The translations under genes and the position numbers were made by a program. From positions 1 through 64,000 of the forward strand of contig CANMQI010000004.1 of the NCBI GenBank assembly GCA_947499955.1: 64,000 nt of DNA. The letters run 5' to 3'. The stretch is from an uncultured Granulosicoccus sp. (GTDB lineage Bacteria; Pseudomonadota; Gammaproteobacteria; Granulosicoccales; Granulosicoccaceae). The number at the start of each line of letters is the position of its first letter. The stretch's first letter is position 1. The notes below the pieces were generated by a model. It was not told the DNA's origin. It did not search any database and worked only from the letters and a program-made list of their open reading frames with translations. Positions 37,052 to 46,183 of the stretch are shown here, one piece after another.

Positions 37052-37774
37052 TCAGTAGCTTGCGCGTGAGCTGCGCAAGCCGACAGCCTGGATGATCTCA
37101 ACCGGAAACTGCTCAGCGGTGCCTCTCTTCGGTAGGTCCAGCTCCAGTCGTTCCCCGGCGTACAGGCGGTTTGGCTGAAGTTCGACGCAGTCGCTACCGT
37201 CCTTTTCGCATTGAGCGATTCGGCGCAACAGGACATTGGTATTGCCGGTATTGGTCAATGCCAGGGTTGAGTCGGATCGTTCTATCTTCATCTGCGGAGC
37301 CAGATTCTCCGGTCGAGAAAGCAGCAGGATCTCGTACCCGAGAAGTACCTTGATTCCCGATGTTGTCTTGCCTGGTTGTGCAGGGCCCATATCGACTTTG
37401 CCGGTATAGGGTTTGACAGACAGTCGGAAGATACGATCGATATCCGTGGCAGCCTCGCGCATGATCAAGCGAACCCGTTTGCTTTGTCCCGGCAAGACCA
37501 GCAGCTGCCCGGGACTGACCAGAACGGGGGCGGAACGCGGGTCAGTCAATTCTCTTCTGGCCGGTTCCGAGGTATGAGGGTCGATGATCTCGGCAATCTT
37601 CAAATCAAGATATATCTTGTGATCGCCTTCGTTGCGAATTTCCAGATCTCGTGTCTTCTGGCCGGGATCGAATTCCAGTACCGATTGATCCACCGTGATC
37701 TGTGCCTTGGCCGATGTGCCAAATGAAAAGGTCAGAAGCAGCAGGCTGACGGTGAAGAGCTTGTTCTTGAGCAT
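37052..37774 (-). CDS. fimbrial periplasmic chaperone (PapD-like, class 5/alpha type)
   Basis: 240 residues with signal peptide (cleavage near AKAQ, 25). Two Ig-like lobes: the first contains ILFxP-like SVLEFDPGQKTRDLEIRNEG and the donor region VLPGQSKRVRLI; the second ends QFPVEIIQAVGL. It folds pilus subunits by donor-strand complementation in the periplasm. Unusually it is transcribed away from its subunits and usher, from a 260-base divergent promoter region. A cysteine pair (CEKDGSDC) lies near the C-terminus. It converges on the racemase-family gene with a 56-base gap. Confidence 0.88.
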   Translation of the reverse strand: MLKNKLFTVSLLLLTFSFGTSAKAQITVDQSVLEFDPGQKTRDLEIRNEGDHKIYLDLKIAEIIDPHTSEPARRELTDPRSAPVLVSPGQLLVLPGQSKRVRLIMREAATDIDRIFRLSVKPYTGKVDMGPAQPGKTTSGIKVLLGYEILLLSRPENLAPQMKIERSDSTLALTNTGNTNVLLRRIAQCEKDGSDCVELQPNRLYAGERLELDLPKRGTAEQFPVEIIQAVGLRSSRASY

Positions 37775-38034
37775 GGGTTATTTCTTGTCAAGTTCTGGCG
37801 ATTGAATGTGTAAGGACTCGTTCGCTTGTGAAAGTGTTAACTGGCTTCGTGCTTGTGGTGGCGAAAATGAGAACCACTGATGAAATCAATCAGATATCAA
37901 TATTTATGTAACCTGTTACTAACAGTTGGCGGTTCTGTTGACGTTACTAGCCTTGTCGGTGAGGAGATGAGCTGTACCTGATCGAAAAATGGCGTTCATT
38001 GACAACCACAATTCAATCGAGGAACAACTCAACA
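37775..38034. promoter_or_regulatory. divergent promoter region of the pilus locus
   Basis: 260 bases, AT-rich compared with the flanks. It contains the inverted repeat CTGTTA-C-TAACAG (37913-37925), a possible regulator site serving chaperone and pilin genes. GAGGA lies 11 bases before the pilin ATG. No -10/-35 pair was assigned with confidence. Confidence 0.4.
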
Positions 38035-38556
38035 ATGTTGAAACAATCTTTGAAAGTTGGCGTAATCATCATCCCCGTCGCTCTGGCTGGTCATGTTCTG
38101 GCAGCTACCGATGGTGCTCTTGAATTCAACGGTGACGCATCCGCTGGTAATTCGGACGTGTCCATCGTGAAGCAGATTTCAGTCCAGATCACGAACATGG
38201 ACGATCTGGACCTGGGCACTCATGCGCAGTTGTCAGCAGACCAGGATGCGACGGATGATGTGTGTGTGTTTGCGTCAAACACGACCTATTTCGTGAAAGT
38301 CAGTTCAGCGAACGGTTCGTTCCAGATGGTTGGCGCAGACCCTGCCAATACCCTGGATTACTCCGTCAAATGGGGGGCTACACCCTTGACATACGACACG
38401 CAGATTGGCGTCGCACAGGCCGGCGATCCGACGGATGCCAGCTGTGGTGGTACGGACAACGCCTCCTATACTGTCACTGTGGCCCAGGCAGACTTCAATG
38501 CTGCTACCTACGATACGTACAGCGATATATTGACCGTGTCGATAGTGCCAGAGTAG
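38035..38556 (+). CDS. major pilin-like subunit of the chaperone-usher pilus
   Basis: 173 residues; start MLKQSLKVGVIIIPVALAG with signal cleavage after HVLA. The mature chain is a short beta-sandwich: ISVQITNMDDLDLGTHAQLS near the N-terminus, a Cys pair (DDVCVFAS and DASCGGTD), and a final beta-strand TYSDILTVSIVPE, the pattern of class-5/spore-coat-U-like pilins. The separate 327-base gap behind it and its place first in the operon fit a highly expressed major subunit. Two paralogues follow. Confidence 0.78.
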   Translation: MLKQSLKVGVIIIPVALAGHVLAATDGALEFNGDASAGNSDVSIVKQISVQITNMDDLDLGTHAQLSADQDATDDVCVFASNTTYFVKVSSANGSFQMVGADPANTLDYSVKWGATPLTYDTQIGVAQAGDPTDASCGGTDNASYTVTVAQADFNAATYDTYSDILTVSIVPE

Positions 38557-38883
38557 TCATAAAAAAGGACGAACAGCACTGAACAGAAGCTATGCGCTAT
38601 ATTGCAACAGGATTTATAGTGCTTTGAATAAAGGGTTTTTATTCGAAATGACGTACGGTGAGGCTCTTTCGATAGGCGGAGAACCTGCCTGTCGACTGGC
38701 ATAATCGCTGCTTGGGTTTACGGGTCCATCACTTGCACAGTGCATTGTCATCATGCAAGTGCTGGTCTCCTACGAGAGCCCTCGGATTCCCATGCTTGAA
38801 CCGGATGGGAACCGGTGTTCGACTGACGGTAAGTAGCGAACTTCTTCGGCTCGAGACCCATAAGCCGGAGGCCCATTCCAGGC
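38557..38883. other. gap between the first pilin gene and the minor subunit genes
   Basis: 327 bases, no gene. It includes an A-run after the pilin stop and a weak CTTT-GAAT-AAAG stem followed by GGTTTTT (about 38622-38640), a possible partial terminator that would lower expression of the downstream minor subunits and usher. Confidence 0.35.
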
Positions 38884-39396
38884 ATGCCCTTTGTTCGCAT
38901 CATTCTGTTGTTGGCGTTGGTCGTCCGGTTGCCCATGGCTTCAGCCGCTACTGATGGACTGTTGGGTAGGGAAAGTGAGGCTACCACGCTTGTCACCTTC
39001 GTCAAACAGAACTCGGTTCGTCTATCCGGGATCAATGATATCCACCTGGGCTCACGTGCCAGTCTGACATCCTCGGAGCAACATACCGACGATGTCTGTG
39101 TCTATACATCAACCGGTGCGTACGCAGTGACGGCAACATCGTTGAATGGTGCCTTCGAGTTGCGAAGTGAGGATGGGACCGATGCAATCCTCTATCGCTT
39201 GCAATGGATATCCGGCGGTACGCAAGATCTCCTGCCATCGGTGACAATCCGTGGTTTGCCTGGCCATGTGTCTGATATCGATTGCAACGGTGAGCTGAAT
39301 GCCAGTATTCGCATCATTGTCAGTGCGTCGAGCTTCAATGATGCAGACCCGGGCGTCTATACCGACACCCTGATGCTGCTGGTCAGAGCCGAATGA
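38884..39396 (+). CDS. second pilus subunit, paralogue of the pilin
   Basis: 170 residues with signal peptide (ending PMASA, about 22). It shares the pilin layout: VKQNSVRLSGINDIHLGSRASL, DDVCVYTSTGAYAVTATSLNGAFEL, a second Cys in SDIDCNGELN, and a final strand TDTLMLLVRAE. Clearly homologous to the upstream subunit. Its stop overlaps the next start by four bases (ATGA), so it is coupled to it. Probably a minor or tip subunit. Confidence 0.77.
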   Translation: MPFVRIILLLALVVRLPMASAATDGLLGRESEATTLVTFVKQNSVRLSGINDIHLGSRASLTSSEQHTDDVCVYTSTGAYAVTATSLNGAFELRSEDGTDAILYRLQWISGGTQDLLPSVTIRGLPGHVSDIDCNGELNASIRIIVSASSFNDADPGVYTDTLMLLVRAE

Positions 39397-39908
39397 AGTG
39401 TCTCTTTCCTGGAGTGTTGCACGGTGCTCCACATCGCATGACTAGCATCAAGAGTCTGTGCGTTGCTTGCGGGATGTTCCTGTTGGCGGTGATGACACCA
39501 GTCATGGCTGATGGGCTGAGCCTCGAGGGGCAGATTTCGATGGGTTCCTGGTCGCCGCATGCCCAACGTTATCTGAGTCGTCGTCAGGTCTGCGCGTGGT
39601 CGAGCACGCCTGGCGGCATCTATCGAGTGATCGCAGCTTCGCACGAAAACTCTGACAGCTTTCAGCTGATGGGTGATCTTGGTGATCGCGTTCGTTTCGA
39701 AGTCAGATGGCGGGACAATGATCCATCGGGTGTATGGGAACGTTTGATTCCCGGTTTACCGTCGAGCAGACGCTATCGCTATGCCAGCACGGCCAATTGC
39801 CCGGATAGCGATACTCAGGTTCAGATCCGCTTGTCGAAGGGAGATGCAGATCGGGCTCCGGGTGGGTTTTATTCCAGTGTTCTGACAATTACCCTGGTTA
39901 CTGAGTGA
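39393..39908 (+). CDS. third pilus subunit, diverged paralogue
   Basis: 171 residues. A hydrophobic signal-like segment follows a second possible start at residue 16 (MTSIKSLCVACGMFLLAV; cleavage near VMA). The mature part keeps RRQVCAWSSTPGGIYRVIAAS, a second Cys (STANCPDSD) and a final GGFYSSVLTITLVTE strand. Arginine-rich and the most diverged of the three. Its TGA overlaps the usher GTG. It may be the tip or an assembly-terminating subunit; no separate large adhesin is encoded after the usher. Confidence 0.72.
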   Translation: MKCLFPGVLHGAPHRMTSIKSLCVACGMFLLAVMTPVMADGLSLEGQISMGSWSPHAQRYLSRRQVCAWSSTPGGIYRVIAASHENSDSFQLMGDLGDRVRFEVRWRDNDPSGVWERLIPGLPSSRRYRYASTANCPDSDTQVQIRLSKGDADRAPGGFYSSVLTITLVTE

Positions 39909-42394
39909 TCTTTCAGCGGGTTGGCGATTGTCTTGTCTGGACGTGTGCCTTGCTGTTGGTGCTGATTCCGCTGCCGGTCTCATGGGCTGCCGCACTGGCC
40001 ATTGATGATTCTGTGCCAGAGGGTTTCGAGTCGCTGGACCGAGCGCGCCCCCTGTTGGTGGACATCCTGTTCAATGACCAGATGGCAGGCTCCGCCGCCG
40101 TCATGGTCGAAGGTGACATGATCAGCTTTGACGATCCGCAGCAGATCCTGTCCATGCTTGACTCGGTCAGGCCTGATGATGCACTTCGCGCGGCCGTGGC
40201 CATGCCACAGAATACGCATGTAGAACATCTTTGTTATCGTCCTGGTGAGCCTGTCGGCTGTGGCACATTGGTCGCCAAACCATTCGCCGTGCTATTCGAT
40301 GAGGATATTCTGACGGTAACCGTGTTCGTCGATTCAGCATTACAGGCGGTACGGGTCGATGGCACTTCGCGGTATCTCGATCCGCCGCATCGCCGTGGTA
40401 GTGCAGCATTGGCATTGGACGCAACAGCCGTATCCATCGGCAGTCGGAATTGGGAGCACGCCCTGAGGGCAGAGAGCTGGCTTGGTTATGGTCGTGGCTA
40501 TCTGCGTAGTATTCTTGGCTTTGATAGTGAGCATGGTCAAGTACAGCTGGATTCCATGGCTCTGGTGCATCGTCTGCAGGATCATGAAGTGGTGGCGGGT
40601 AGCTATGCTTTTCCGGCAGGGCCTTTGATGCCAGGTTTCGATGTGCTGGGCCTGCGTATCGCGACTTCCATGCAGACGCGTATCGATCCGGACGGAGCAC
40701 GAGGCTCCGAACTGTCGGTGCTGCTGGATCGGCGCTCACTGGTGCAGTTATACGTCAACGATCGTCTCTATTCGACTCAAAGCCTGGACGCCGGCCACGT
40801 CGCTATCGATACCTCTGACTTGCCCGATGGCAATATGCAGGTTGAAGTGCGGATAGCAGACCCGGTGAGTGGGCTGCGAACCGAGTATCATCGTTTTACT
40901 CGTAGTACCTTGTTGCCGCCGAAAGACGACACCGCGATGGTGCTCGCGCTGGGTGCCCCGTTGCAGTTGGATAGGTCGGGTTCTCTACCGCAGTTGCACC
41001 GAATCGGCGTCGGGTCCGTGCGCGTTGCACGACGCACGGGGGAGAGTACGGCAGTTGCATTGGGCCTCTCACATCTGGGCGATACGGATCTGTTGCAGCC
41101 GGAATTCGTGATGCTGAGTCGTCATCTGACACTTCAGGCATCAGCCAGCTTCGGTATTGATGGAGAACAGGGTGCGGGTCTGCTGGCGCTGTGGCAGCGT
41201 GGTGCTCTTGCAGCTTCGTTGTCCGGTGAGTGGTTTGATGATGGCAAGGCAACATCGGCAATGTCGTCGTCACCGATCCTTGAAAGGCACTGGTTGCCAG
41301 ACGATACCGCACAGTTGACAGCTTCGGTGGATGCTCTGATCGGGCGCACTTCGATAGGCCTGTACGGGTCGGTTCGTCGAAGGAGCGATGCACTGAGGTC
41401 GAACAAGTCAGTCAATCTGGGAATAAGTGCACGGCACAGATTGTTCGAGCGAGCCGGGTTGCGCAGCAGCCTGGCGGCGCGCCTGCGTCGAGAGAATGGC
41501 GTTGTCAGTGCAAGTCTGGACCTGAGGGTCACCTTCGGCGGCCATTCGCGGCTTACATCCATTCTGGCCGGCGTGTCGGACGCAGGGCAGTCTCGGGCAT
41601 CGGGCAATGGGCAGGATGCTGAGGACACCCGATCCATCATCGGCATGGAGACGCGATGGCATGGAGATTCACGGAACGAATGGCAGTTCGAGGCGGGAGT
41701 GTGGGCCAATGCGGGCAGCGCAGATTCTACGGTCGGGGTTGATGCCGGAGTGGTTCACCAGAAATTCAGTGCTGATATCCAGAGTCAATGGCGTGATCAT
41801 GAGGGAGCTGCTGTGCAGCGTATCGGTAGCTCGGATACCGCACTTCGCCTCTCCACACAGTTCGTGATGGATGCCTCTGGAATAGCGCTTGCGGGAACTG
41901 AGTCAGTGCGTGCAGGTCTGGTGATGGATGTTGAAGGTGAGCCGGCAGGTGCTGAATACGACATCCTGGTGAACAGCGCCCGAGTGGGCATGGGTCGCGT
42001 CGGCACTCCTGTGTTCGTCGCACTGCCGCCATTCGCTCGATACGAGGTTCAACTGCGGCCACACTCCCTGTTGGCCAGTACCTTCGAACGGGAAAGCTTC
42101 GATGTGACCTTGTACCCGGGCAATATTCTGAGGATGAAAACGCTGGCGCGAGAACGACACTTGCTGATTGCAACAGTGGTCGATAATCAGGGTGAACTGC
42201 TGTTCAACGCCGTGTTGCAGCGTGATGGCGGACCTCTGATGATCGGTTCCGATGGCCTGCTGCAGCTTGAAACGAGCGGCGGAGAGGTCTTTGAGGTCCT
42301 GAAAGAGGATGGCTCTTCGTGCGTGCTGACAATGCCGGAACAATTTACTGCCGAGGAAGTCGTGGTGCTCGATACCTCTCTGGTTTGTCGGTAG
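39905..42394 (+). CDS. outer-membrane fimbrial usher, CS1/TcfC-like
   Basis: 829 residues from a GTG that overlaps the previous stop. Signal peptide (VSWAA, about 30). It has an N-terminal segment with a Cys pair (HLCYRPGEPVGCG), a long beta-barrel region, an E-set-like middle, and a C-terminal domain YEVQLRPHSL...VTLYPGNILRMK...ATVVDNQGELLFNAVLQRDGG typical of CooC/TcfC-type (class-5, alpha) ushers rather than FimD/PapC types. It is the pore that assembles the subunits encoded upstream. Length is within the alpha-usher range. Confidence 0.87.
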   Translation: MIFQRVGDCLVWTCALLLVLIPLPVSWAAALAIDDSVPEGFESLDRARPLLVDILFNDQMAGSAAVMVEGDMISFDDPQQILSMLDSVRPDDALRAAVAMPQNTHVEHLCYRPGEPVGCGTLVAKPFAVLFDEDILTVTVFVDSALQAVRVDGTSRYLDPPHRRGSAALALDATAVSIGSRNWEHALRAESWLGYGRGYLRSILGFDSEHGQVQLDSMALVHRLQDHEVVAGSYAFPAGPLMPGFDVLGLRIATSMQTRIDPDGARGSELSVLLDRRSLVQLYVNDRLYSTQSLDAGHVAIDTSDLPDGNMQVEVRIADPVSGLRTEYHRFTRSTLLPPKDDTAMVLALGAPLQLDRSGSLPQLHRIGVGSVRVARRTGESTAVALGLSHLGDTDLLQPEFVMLSRHLTLQASASFGIDGEQGAGLLALWQRGALAASLSGEWFDDGKATSAMSSSPILERHWLPDDTAQLTASVDALIGRTSIGLYGSVRRRSDALRSNKSVNLGISARHRLFERAGLRSSLAARLRRENGVVSASLDLRVTFGGHSRLTSILAGVSDAGQSRASGNGQDAEDTRSIIGMETRWHGDSRNEWQFEAGVWANAGSADSTVGVDAGVVHQKFSADIQSQWRDHEGAAVQRIGSSDTALRLSTQFVMDASGIALAGTESVRAGLVMDVEGEPAGAEYDILVNSARVGMGRVGTPVFVALPPFARYEVQLRPHSLLASTFERESFDVTLYPGNILRMKTLARERHLLIATVVDNQGELLFNAVLQRDGGPLMIGSDGLLQLETSGGEVFEVLKEDGSSCVLTMPEQFTAEEVVVLDTSLVCR

Positions 42395-42586
42395 CCCTGA
42401 GCCTTGCGTTGCTGCCAGCTCAGTGCGCATTGTCAATGTCAACGCCTGCACAGTTTTTCCAGGTTGTGCAGGACAGGCGCATGGTCGCGAAGTGGTTGCC
42501 AGATGAAACGAATTGGACGGATTCGGTTATCATCGGCCTATCCTTGCGCTCCTTCGTGGGCTCTGACATGAAAGTGGAAGCGTACA

Positions 42587-43303
42587 GTGACGCAGCACGA
42601 TAGCCGGTATCTGGTCATTGGCAGTGGCAGAATGGCGACTCATTGGGCAGCCTATCTCGATATGCTGGGGATGTCCTACCGCCAATGGGCACGTGCCAGC
42701 GACGATGCTGCCACTCTATCGGAGTATCTGGCAGAGGTGGATCAAGTGTTTCTGGCCATCTCCGATGACAATCTTGAAGCCTTTTACGAGGCGAACCTGA
42801 AATATCATGCCGGCCCTGTCTATCATTTCAGTGGCTGTCATTTGTCACCGGCCATGCATAGCTGTCATCCGTTGATGACATTCGGCTCCACGCTCTACGA
42901 GCCTGACGTCTATCGCGGCCTGACGCTGGTACTGGAAGCAGAGGATGTGGGAGGTCCGGATCTATTCAGTGAATTCCCGAACCCCATCGTGAGTATTCCG
43001 TCCGAGAGCAAACCGTTGTATCACGCGCTTTGCGTCATGTCCTGCAACTTCCCGCAAATCATCTGGAGAAATACCGTCAGGCAGTTCGAACAACTTGGTA
43101 TCTCCGCCGATTCTCTGTCGGCACTGTTGTCGATCACCGTCGAGAATTCACTGAATACTCCCGGGGGCAGTGTTACCGGTCCACTGGCGCGCAACGATGT
43201 GGTGACTATCGAGAAGAACATCCAGGCACTGAGAAGTGACGGTGAGAAGGATATGTACCGAAGTTTCGTCAAATTGATGCAGCAGCCTGTCGGCCGCTCT
43301 TAA
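42587..43303 (+). CDS. panG: probable ketopantoate reductase PanG (Rossmann/DUF2520-like)
   Basis: 238 residues from GTG 42587 (GGAAG seven bases upstream). Rossmann site LVIGSGRMATHWAAYL, then VFLAISDDNLEAFYE, SGCHLSPAMHSCHPLMTFG and a helical C-terminal domain with the LLSITVENSLNTPGGSVTGPLARND region, as in 6-phosphogluconate-dehydrogenase-like reductases. Not related to PanE/ApbA. Its position 23 bases before panB and in line with panC makes it the missing ketopantoate-to-pantoate step, as described for Francisella PanG. Assignment rests on context plus fold. Confidence 0.75.
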   Translation: MTQHDSRYLVIGSGRMATHWAAYLDMLGMSYRQWARASDDAATLSEYLAEVDQVFLAISDDNLEAFYEANLKYHAGPVYHFSGCHLSPAMHSCHPLMTFGSTLYEPDVYRGLTLVLEAEDVGGPDLFSEFPNPIVSIPSESKPLYHALCVMSCNFPQIIWRNTVRQFEQLGISADSLSALLSITVENSLNTPGGSVTGPLARNDVVTIEKNIQALRSDGEKDMYRSFVKLMQQPVGRS

Positions 43304-43326
43304 CATCCATTCACGCGAGCAAGAAC

Positions 43327-44115
43327 TTGAAAATTACAGATTTCGGGAAGTACAAGCAAGACGGAAGAAAGATCTCGATGCTCACCTGCTATGACTACTG
43401 GACTGCGAGTATCGTTGAAGAATCCAGTGTGGACTGTCTGCTGGTCGGTGACAGCCTGGGGATGGTCATGCACGGTCAGAACAGCACGGTAACCGTCACG
43501 ATGGACATGATGGAGTTGCATACACAGGCGGTGGTACGCGGTGCCCCGTCAAAGTTCATCGTCGGCGATATGCCGTTCCTGAGTAATCGCGGTTCACTGG
43601 ACAAGAGCCTGGAGAATGTTCAGCGGCTGATGAGAGCCGGCGCTCAGGCGATCAAGCTGGAAGGGGTGAAGGGCAATGAAACGCTTATCAGTCATCTGGT
43701 GGAATCGGGCGTGCCGGTCATGGGTCATCTGGGGCTGATGCCGCAAAGCGTCAATACCCTGGGCGGCTACAAGGTGCAGGGCAAAAGCCAGCAGCAGGCA
43801 GATGACATCACCGCGCAAGCGCTGCAGGCACAGGCGTCGGGTTGTTTTGCACTGGTGCTTGAGTGTGTGCCGACATCGTTGGGCCAGTCACTCAGTCAGG
43901 CGCTGGATATTCCTGTTATCGGCATTGGCGCCGGCGTGCATACCGATGGCCAGGTTCTGGTGATGCAGGACATGCTGGGTGCCTTTTCTCACAACGCCAA
44001 CTTTGTCAGAACCTACTGCAACCTGAAGGACACTCTGCAACAGGCGTTTGACGGTTTTGATGAAGACGTCAAATCCGAGCAATACCCGAACGCGGATGAA
44101 AGCTACCCATCATGA
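43327..44115 (+). CDS. panB: 3-methyl-2-oxobutanoate hydroxymethyltransferase
   Basis: 262 residues from a TTG start; no ATG or GTG is available in frame upstream. Motifs: ISMLTCYDYWTA, LLVGDSLGMVMHGQ (Mg-binding Asp), MPFLSNRGS, AIKLEGV, GHLGLMPQSVNTLGGYKVQG and IGIGAGVHTDGQVLVMQDMLG. It transfers a hydroxymethyl group from methylene-THF to 2-oxoisovalerate to give ketopantoate. Ends in an ATGA overlap with panC. The TTG with a poor ribosome site suggests translation is tuned low or coupled to panG. Confidence 0.96.
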   Translation: MKITDFGKYKQDGRKISMLTCYDYWTASIVEESSVDCLLVGDSLGMVMHGQNSTVTVTMDMMELHTQAVVRGAPSKFIVGDMPFLSNRGSLDKSLENVQRLMRAGAQAIKLEGVKGNETLISHLVESGVPVMGHLGLMPQSVNTLGGYKVQGKSQQQADDITAQALQAQASGCFALVLECVPTSLGQSLSQALDIPVIGIGAGVHTDGQVLVMQDMLGAFSHNANFVRTYCNLKDTLQQAFDGFDEDVKSEQYPNADESYPS

Positions 44116-44891
44116 TCATTCACGAGAGTGTCGCTGAGTGGATGAAGGCATCCGAAGGCGGCGATGCCAGCGCTCGTGGACTGGTGCCGACCATGGGGGC
44201 GCTGCATGAAGGACATGGGTCCCTCATCAGGCAGTGTGTGTCTGACAATACGCAGAGCCTTGTCACCATTTACGTCAACCCGACTCAATTCGAAAATCCG
44301 GATGACCTGAGCAACTATCCCGACAGTCTGCAGGATGACATACGCTACCTTGAAAGCCTGGGTGTCAGCGATCTGATCCTGCCTCGGTACAAGGAGCTAT
44401 ACCCCTTCGACTTCACTCTATTCGTCGATGAGTCACTGGACTCGAAAGTGCTGTGCGGCAAGAACAGGATCGGCCACTTCAAGGGGGTCTTGTCAGTCGT
44501 CATGAAGTTGATCAATCTGACGCAGGCAAGACGTGTGTATTTCGGCAAGAAGGATTTCCAGCAGTATCGTCTTGTCAGCAAGATGGTCGAAGCCTACTTC
44601 ATGCCGACGCGGATCGTGGGCATGGAAACCGTCAGAGATGAGCACGGCCTGGCCTTGAGTTCGCGCAACCGGCGACTCTCGCCCGAGCAGCTGAACCTGG
44701 CCAGACAGATGAACGGCTTGCTGAGGAACATGCTGCTATCGACCGATGAGATTACCCGGCAACTGAATGATTGGGGTTTCCGCGTGGATTATTGCGAGGA
44801 GCGTTGGGACCGGCGATTTATCGCAGCGTACCTCGGGGATGTTCGCCTGATTGACAACGTCGAGATGACCGCGGATGTCAGAGCGTCATGA
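44112..44891 (+). CDS. panC: pantoate--beta-alanine ligase
   Basis: 259 residues, ATGA-coupled to panB. Nucleotidyltransferase-fold motifs: PTMGALHEGHGSLI (HIGH-like), IYVNPTQFENPDDLSNYP, YFGKKDFQQ and LALSSRNRRLS (KMSKS-like). It condenses pantoate with beta-alanine using ATP to give pantothenate. Slightly shorter than E. coli PanC (283), the difference being at the C-terminus. Its last 14 bases overlap the convergent GNAT gene. Confidence 0.95.
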   Translation: MIIHESVAEWMKASEGGDASARGLVPTMGALHEGHGSLIRQCVSDNTQSLVTIYVNPTQFENPDDLSNYPDSLQDDIRYLESLGVSDLILPRYKELYPFDFTLFVDESLDSKVLCGKNRIGHFKGVLSVVMKLINLTQARRVYFGKKDFQQYRLVSKMVEAYFMPTRIVGMETVRDEHGLALSSRNRRLSPEQLNLARQMNGLLRNMLLSTDEITRQLNDWGFRVDYCEERWDRRFIAAYLGDVRLIDNVEMTADVRAS

Positions 44892-45363
44892 GCATCTCGT
44901 GCCATACCCATCCGCCGTGGTCGGATTGCGATGGTCTGATGTAGGTGAAGCCGAACTTTTCATAGAGCGGTACGTGCTGCTCCCTGCACATCAGGTGAAT
45001 GGTCTGCTTGCTCATTGCGTTCATGCGCCTGATGAATTCGTCCATCATCCTTGTCGACAGGCCTCTGCCCTGATAGTCGGGGTCAATCACGACCGACATC
45101 ACGACAACATTGGGTGCTTCGGGTGAGTGTCCGATCAGTTCCTTGAAATCCTCATCGGCCATTTCGACCTTGTGGGCGCATCCACTGTTGATGAAGCCAA
45201 TCAGTTTATCGTCCATCTCCAGCACCAGGAAACCTTGCGGGTATTCGCAGAGGCGCTGCGTGATCTTCTCCAGCGTCGCCGCCTCATCTCCTTCGTAGGC
45301 CGCGATCTCGATGTCGAGACAGCGAGCGGCGTCAGAGGGCGTTCCGGTGCGGAAATTGTGCAT
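44878..45363 (-). CDS. GNAT N-acetyltransferase (arylalkylamine-type)
   Basis: 161 residues from ATG 45363 (MHNFRTGTPSDAARCLDIE); a frame from 45396 adds 11 residues. GNAT motif A VVVMSVVIDPDYQGRGLSTRMMDEFIRRM with the acetyl-CoA loop QGRGLS, and the late YEKFGFTYI. Best resemblance is to the small AANAT-like acetyltransferases. Substrate unknown. It overlaps the end of panC tail-to-tail by 14 bases, so each gene's last codons are antisense to the other's. Confidence 0.85.
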   Translation of the reverse strand: MHNFRTGTPSDAARCLDIEIAAYEGDEAATLEKITQRLCEYPQGFLVLEMDDKLIGFINSGCAHKVEMADEDFKELIGHSPEAPNVVVMSVVIDPDYQGRGLSTRMMDEFIRRMNAMSKQTIHLMCREQHVPLYEKFGFTYIRPSQSDHGGWVWHEMLMTL

Positions 45364-45411
45364 GCTGTATTTTCGGTCTGTAAGGTCAGAGATCAAGCTG
45401 GTATCGAGCCG

Positions 45412-45900
45412 CTAGTCCTGCAATTTCTCTTGCAGCCATCTCTTGATCTTTTCTCGGATGGTCACTCTGCGAATCCCCCATTTGTTGGACTGCTGGTAGT
45501 CGACGCAACTCAGTGTGAATGGCGCCTCTTCACCCAGCATACCTGTCACAAGGATATCTCGGGGTGGATGGGCCTGACGCCAGACACCGTGGATCTCGGG
45601 CGGGCAGTGGAGGCTGAACCAATTGTCGCGTTCGTGGTCGAGAACCTGCGTCAACCCTTTGCGAGTATCCGGCTCGATGCCGATCTCTATGGTCACGACA
45701 TCACCGTTGTCATGCAAATGACTGATTTCAGACGTGGTACAGACGCCAGCCGTGTCGAAATAGCTCTGCAGTAGTTGTTGCGAGAGGGTGGAGTCCTCCA
45801 CCAGAGTAACGGCCGCTGTCTCTGCACTGGCAGTCGTGACAGACAGCCACAAGAGTACAATGTAAAATGTACCCTGCCTGTATTGTTTCGTTCTCGCCAT
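45412..45900 (-). CDS. secreted protein of unknown function
   Basis: 162 residues with a signal peptide (FYIVLLWLSVTTASA, cleavage near 27). Three cysteines in the mature part (GVCTTSE, SLHCPPE, LSCVDYQ). No family recognised. It lies 48 bases upstream of the GNAT gene on the same strand and may be co-transcribed with it. Confidence 0.62.
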   Translation of the reverse strand: MARTKQYRQGTFYIVLLWLSVTTASAETAAVTLVEDSTLSQQLLQSYFDTAGVCTTSEISHLHDNGDVVTIEIGIEPDTRKGLTQVLDHERDNWFSLHCPPEIHGVWRQAHPPRDILVTGMLGEEAPFTLSCVDYQQSNKWGIRRVTIREKIKRWLQEKLQD

Positions 45901-46183
45901 GGCAGGAGATTATGCCAGAGTGGTGCCGAGCGTGAGCACCAGAATGGCACGAATGAATCCGTGAGCGTCATCAGTGATGTCACCTCACGGCTCTTTCGAC
46001 ACCTCAAGGTGAATATACCGAGCCCACAGTCGTGATACATTGGCAACCTGATAATTTGCGTGAGCCCGGGAACTGGAAATAACCCTTGAAAGAAAGCGGT
46101 TTTTCCACCGTCTGGCGACGTGCGTGTCGTTGGATCCTGATCAAACCAGTTTGCAAGCAAGTCGTACAGGAGCATTCAGCACA

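Noticed and set aside
42319..42603. A 94-codon plus-strand ORF between the usher and panG
   Set aside because: It overlaps the usher end in another frame and runs into the panG start. No ribosome site or motif.
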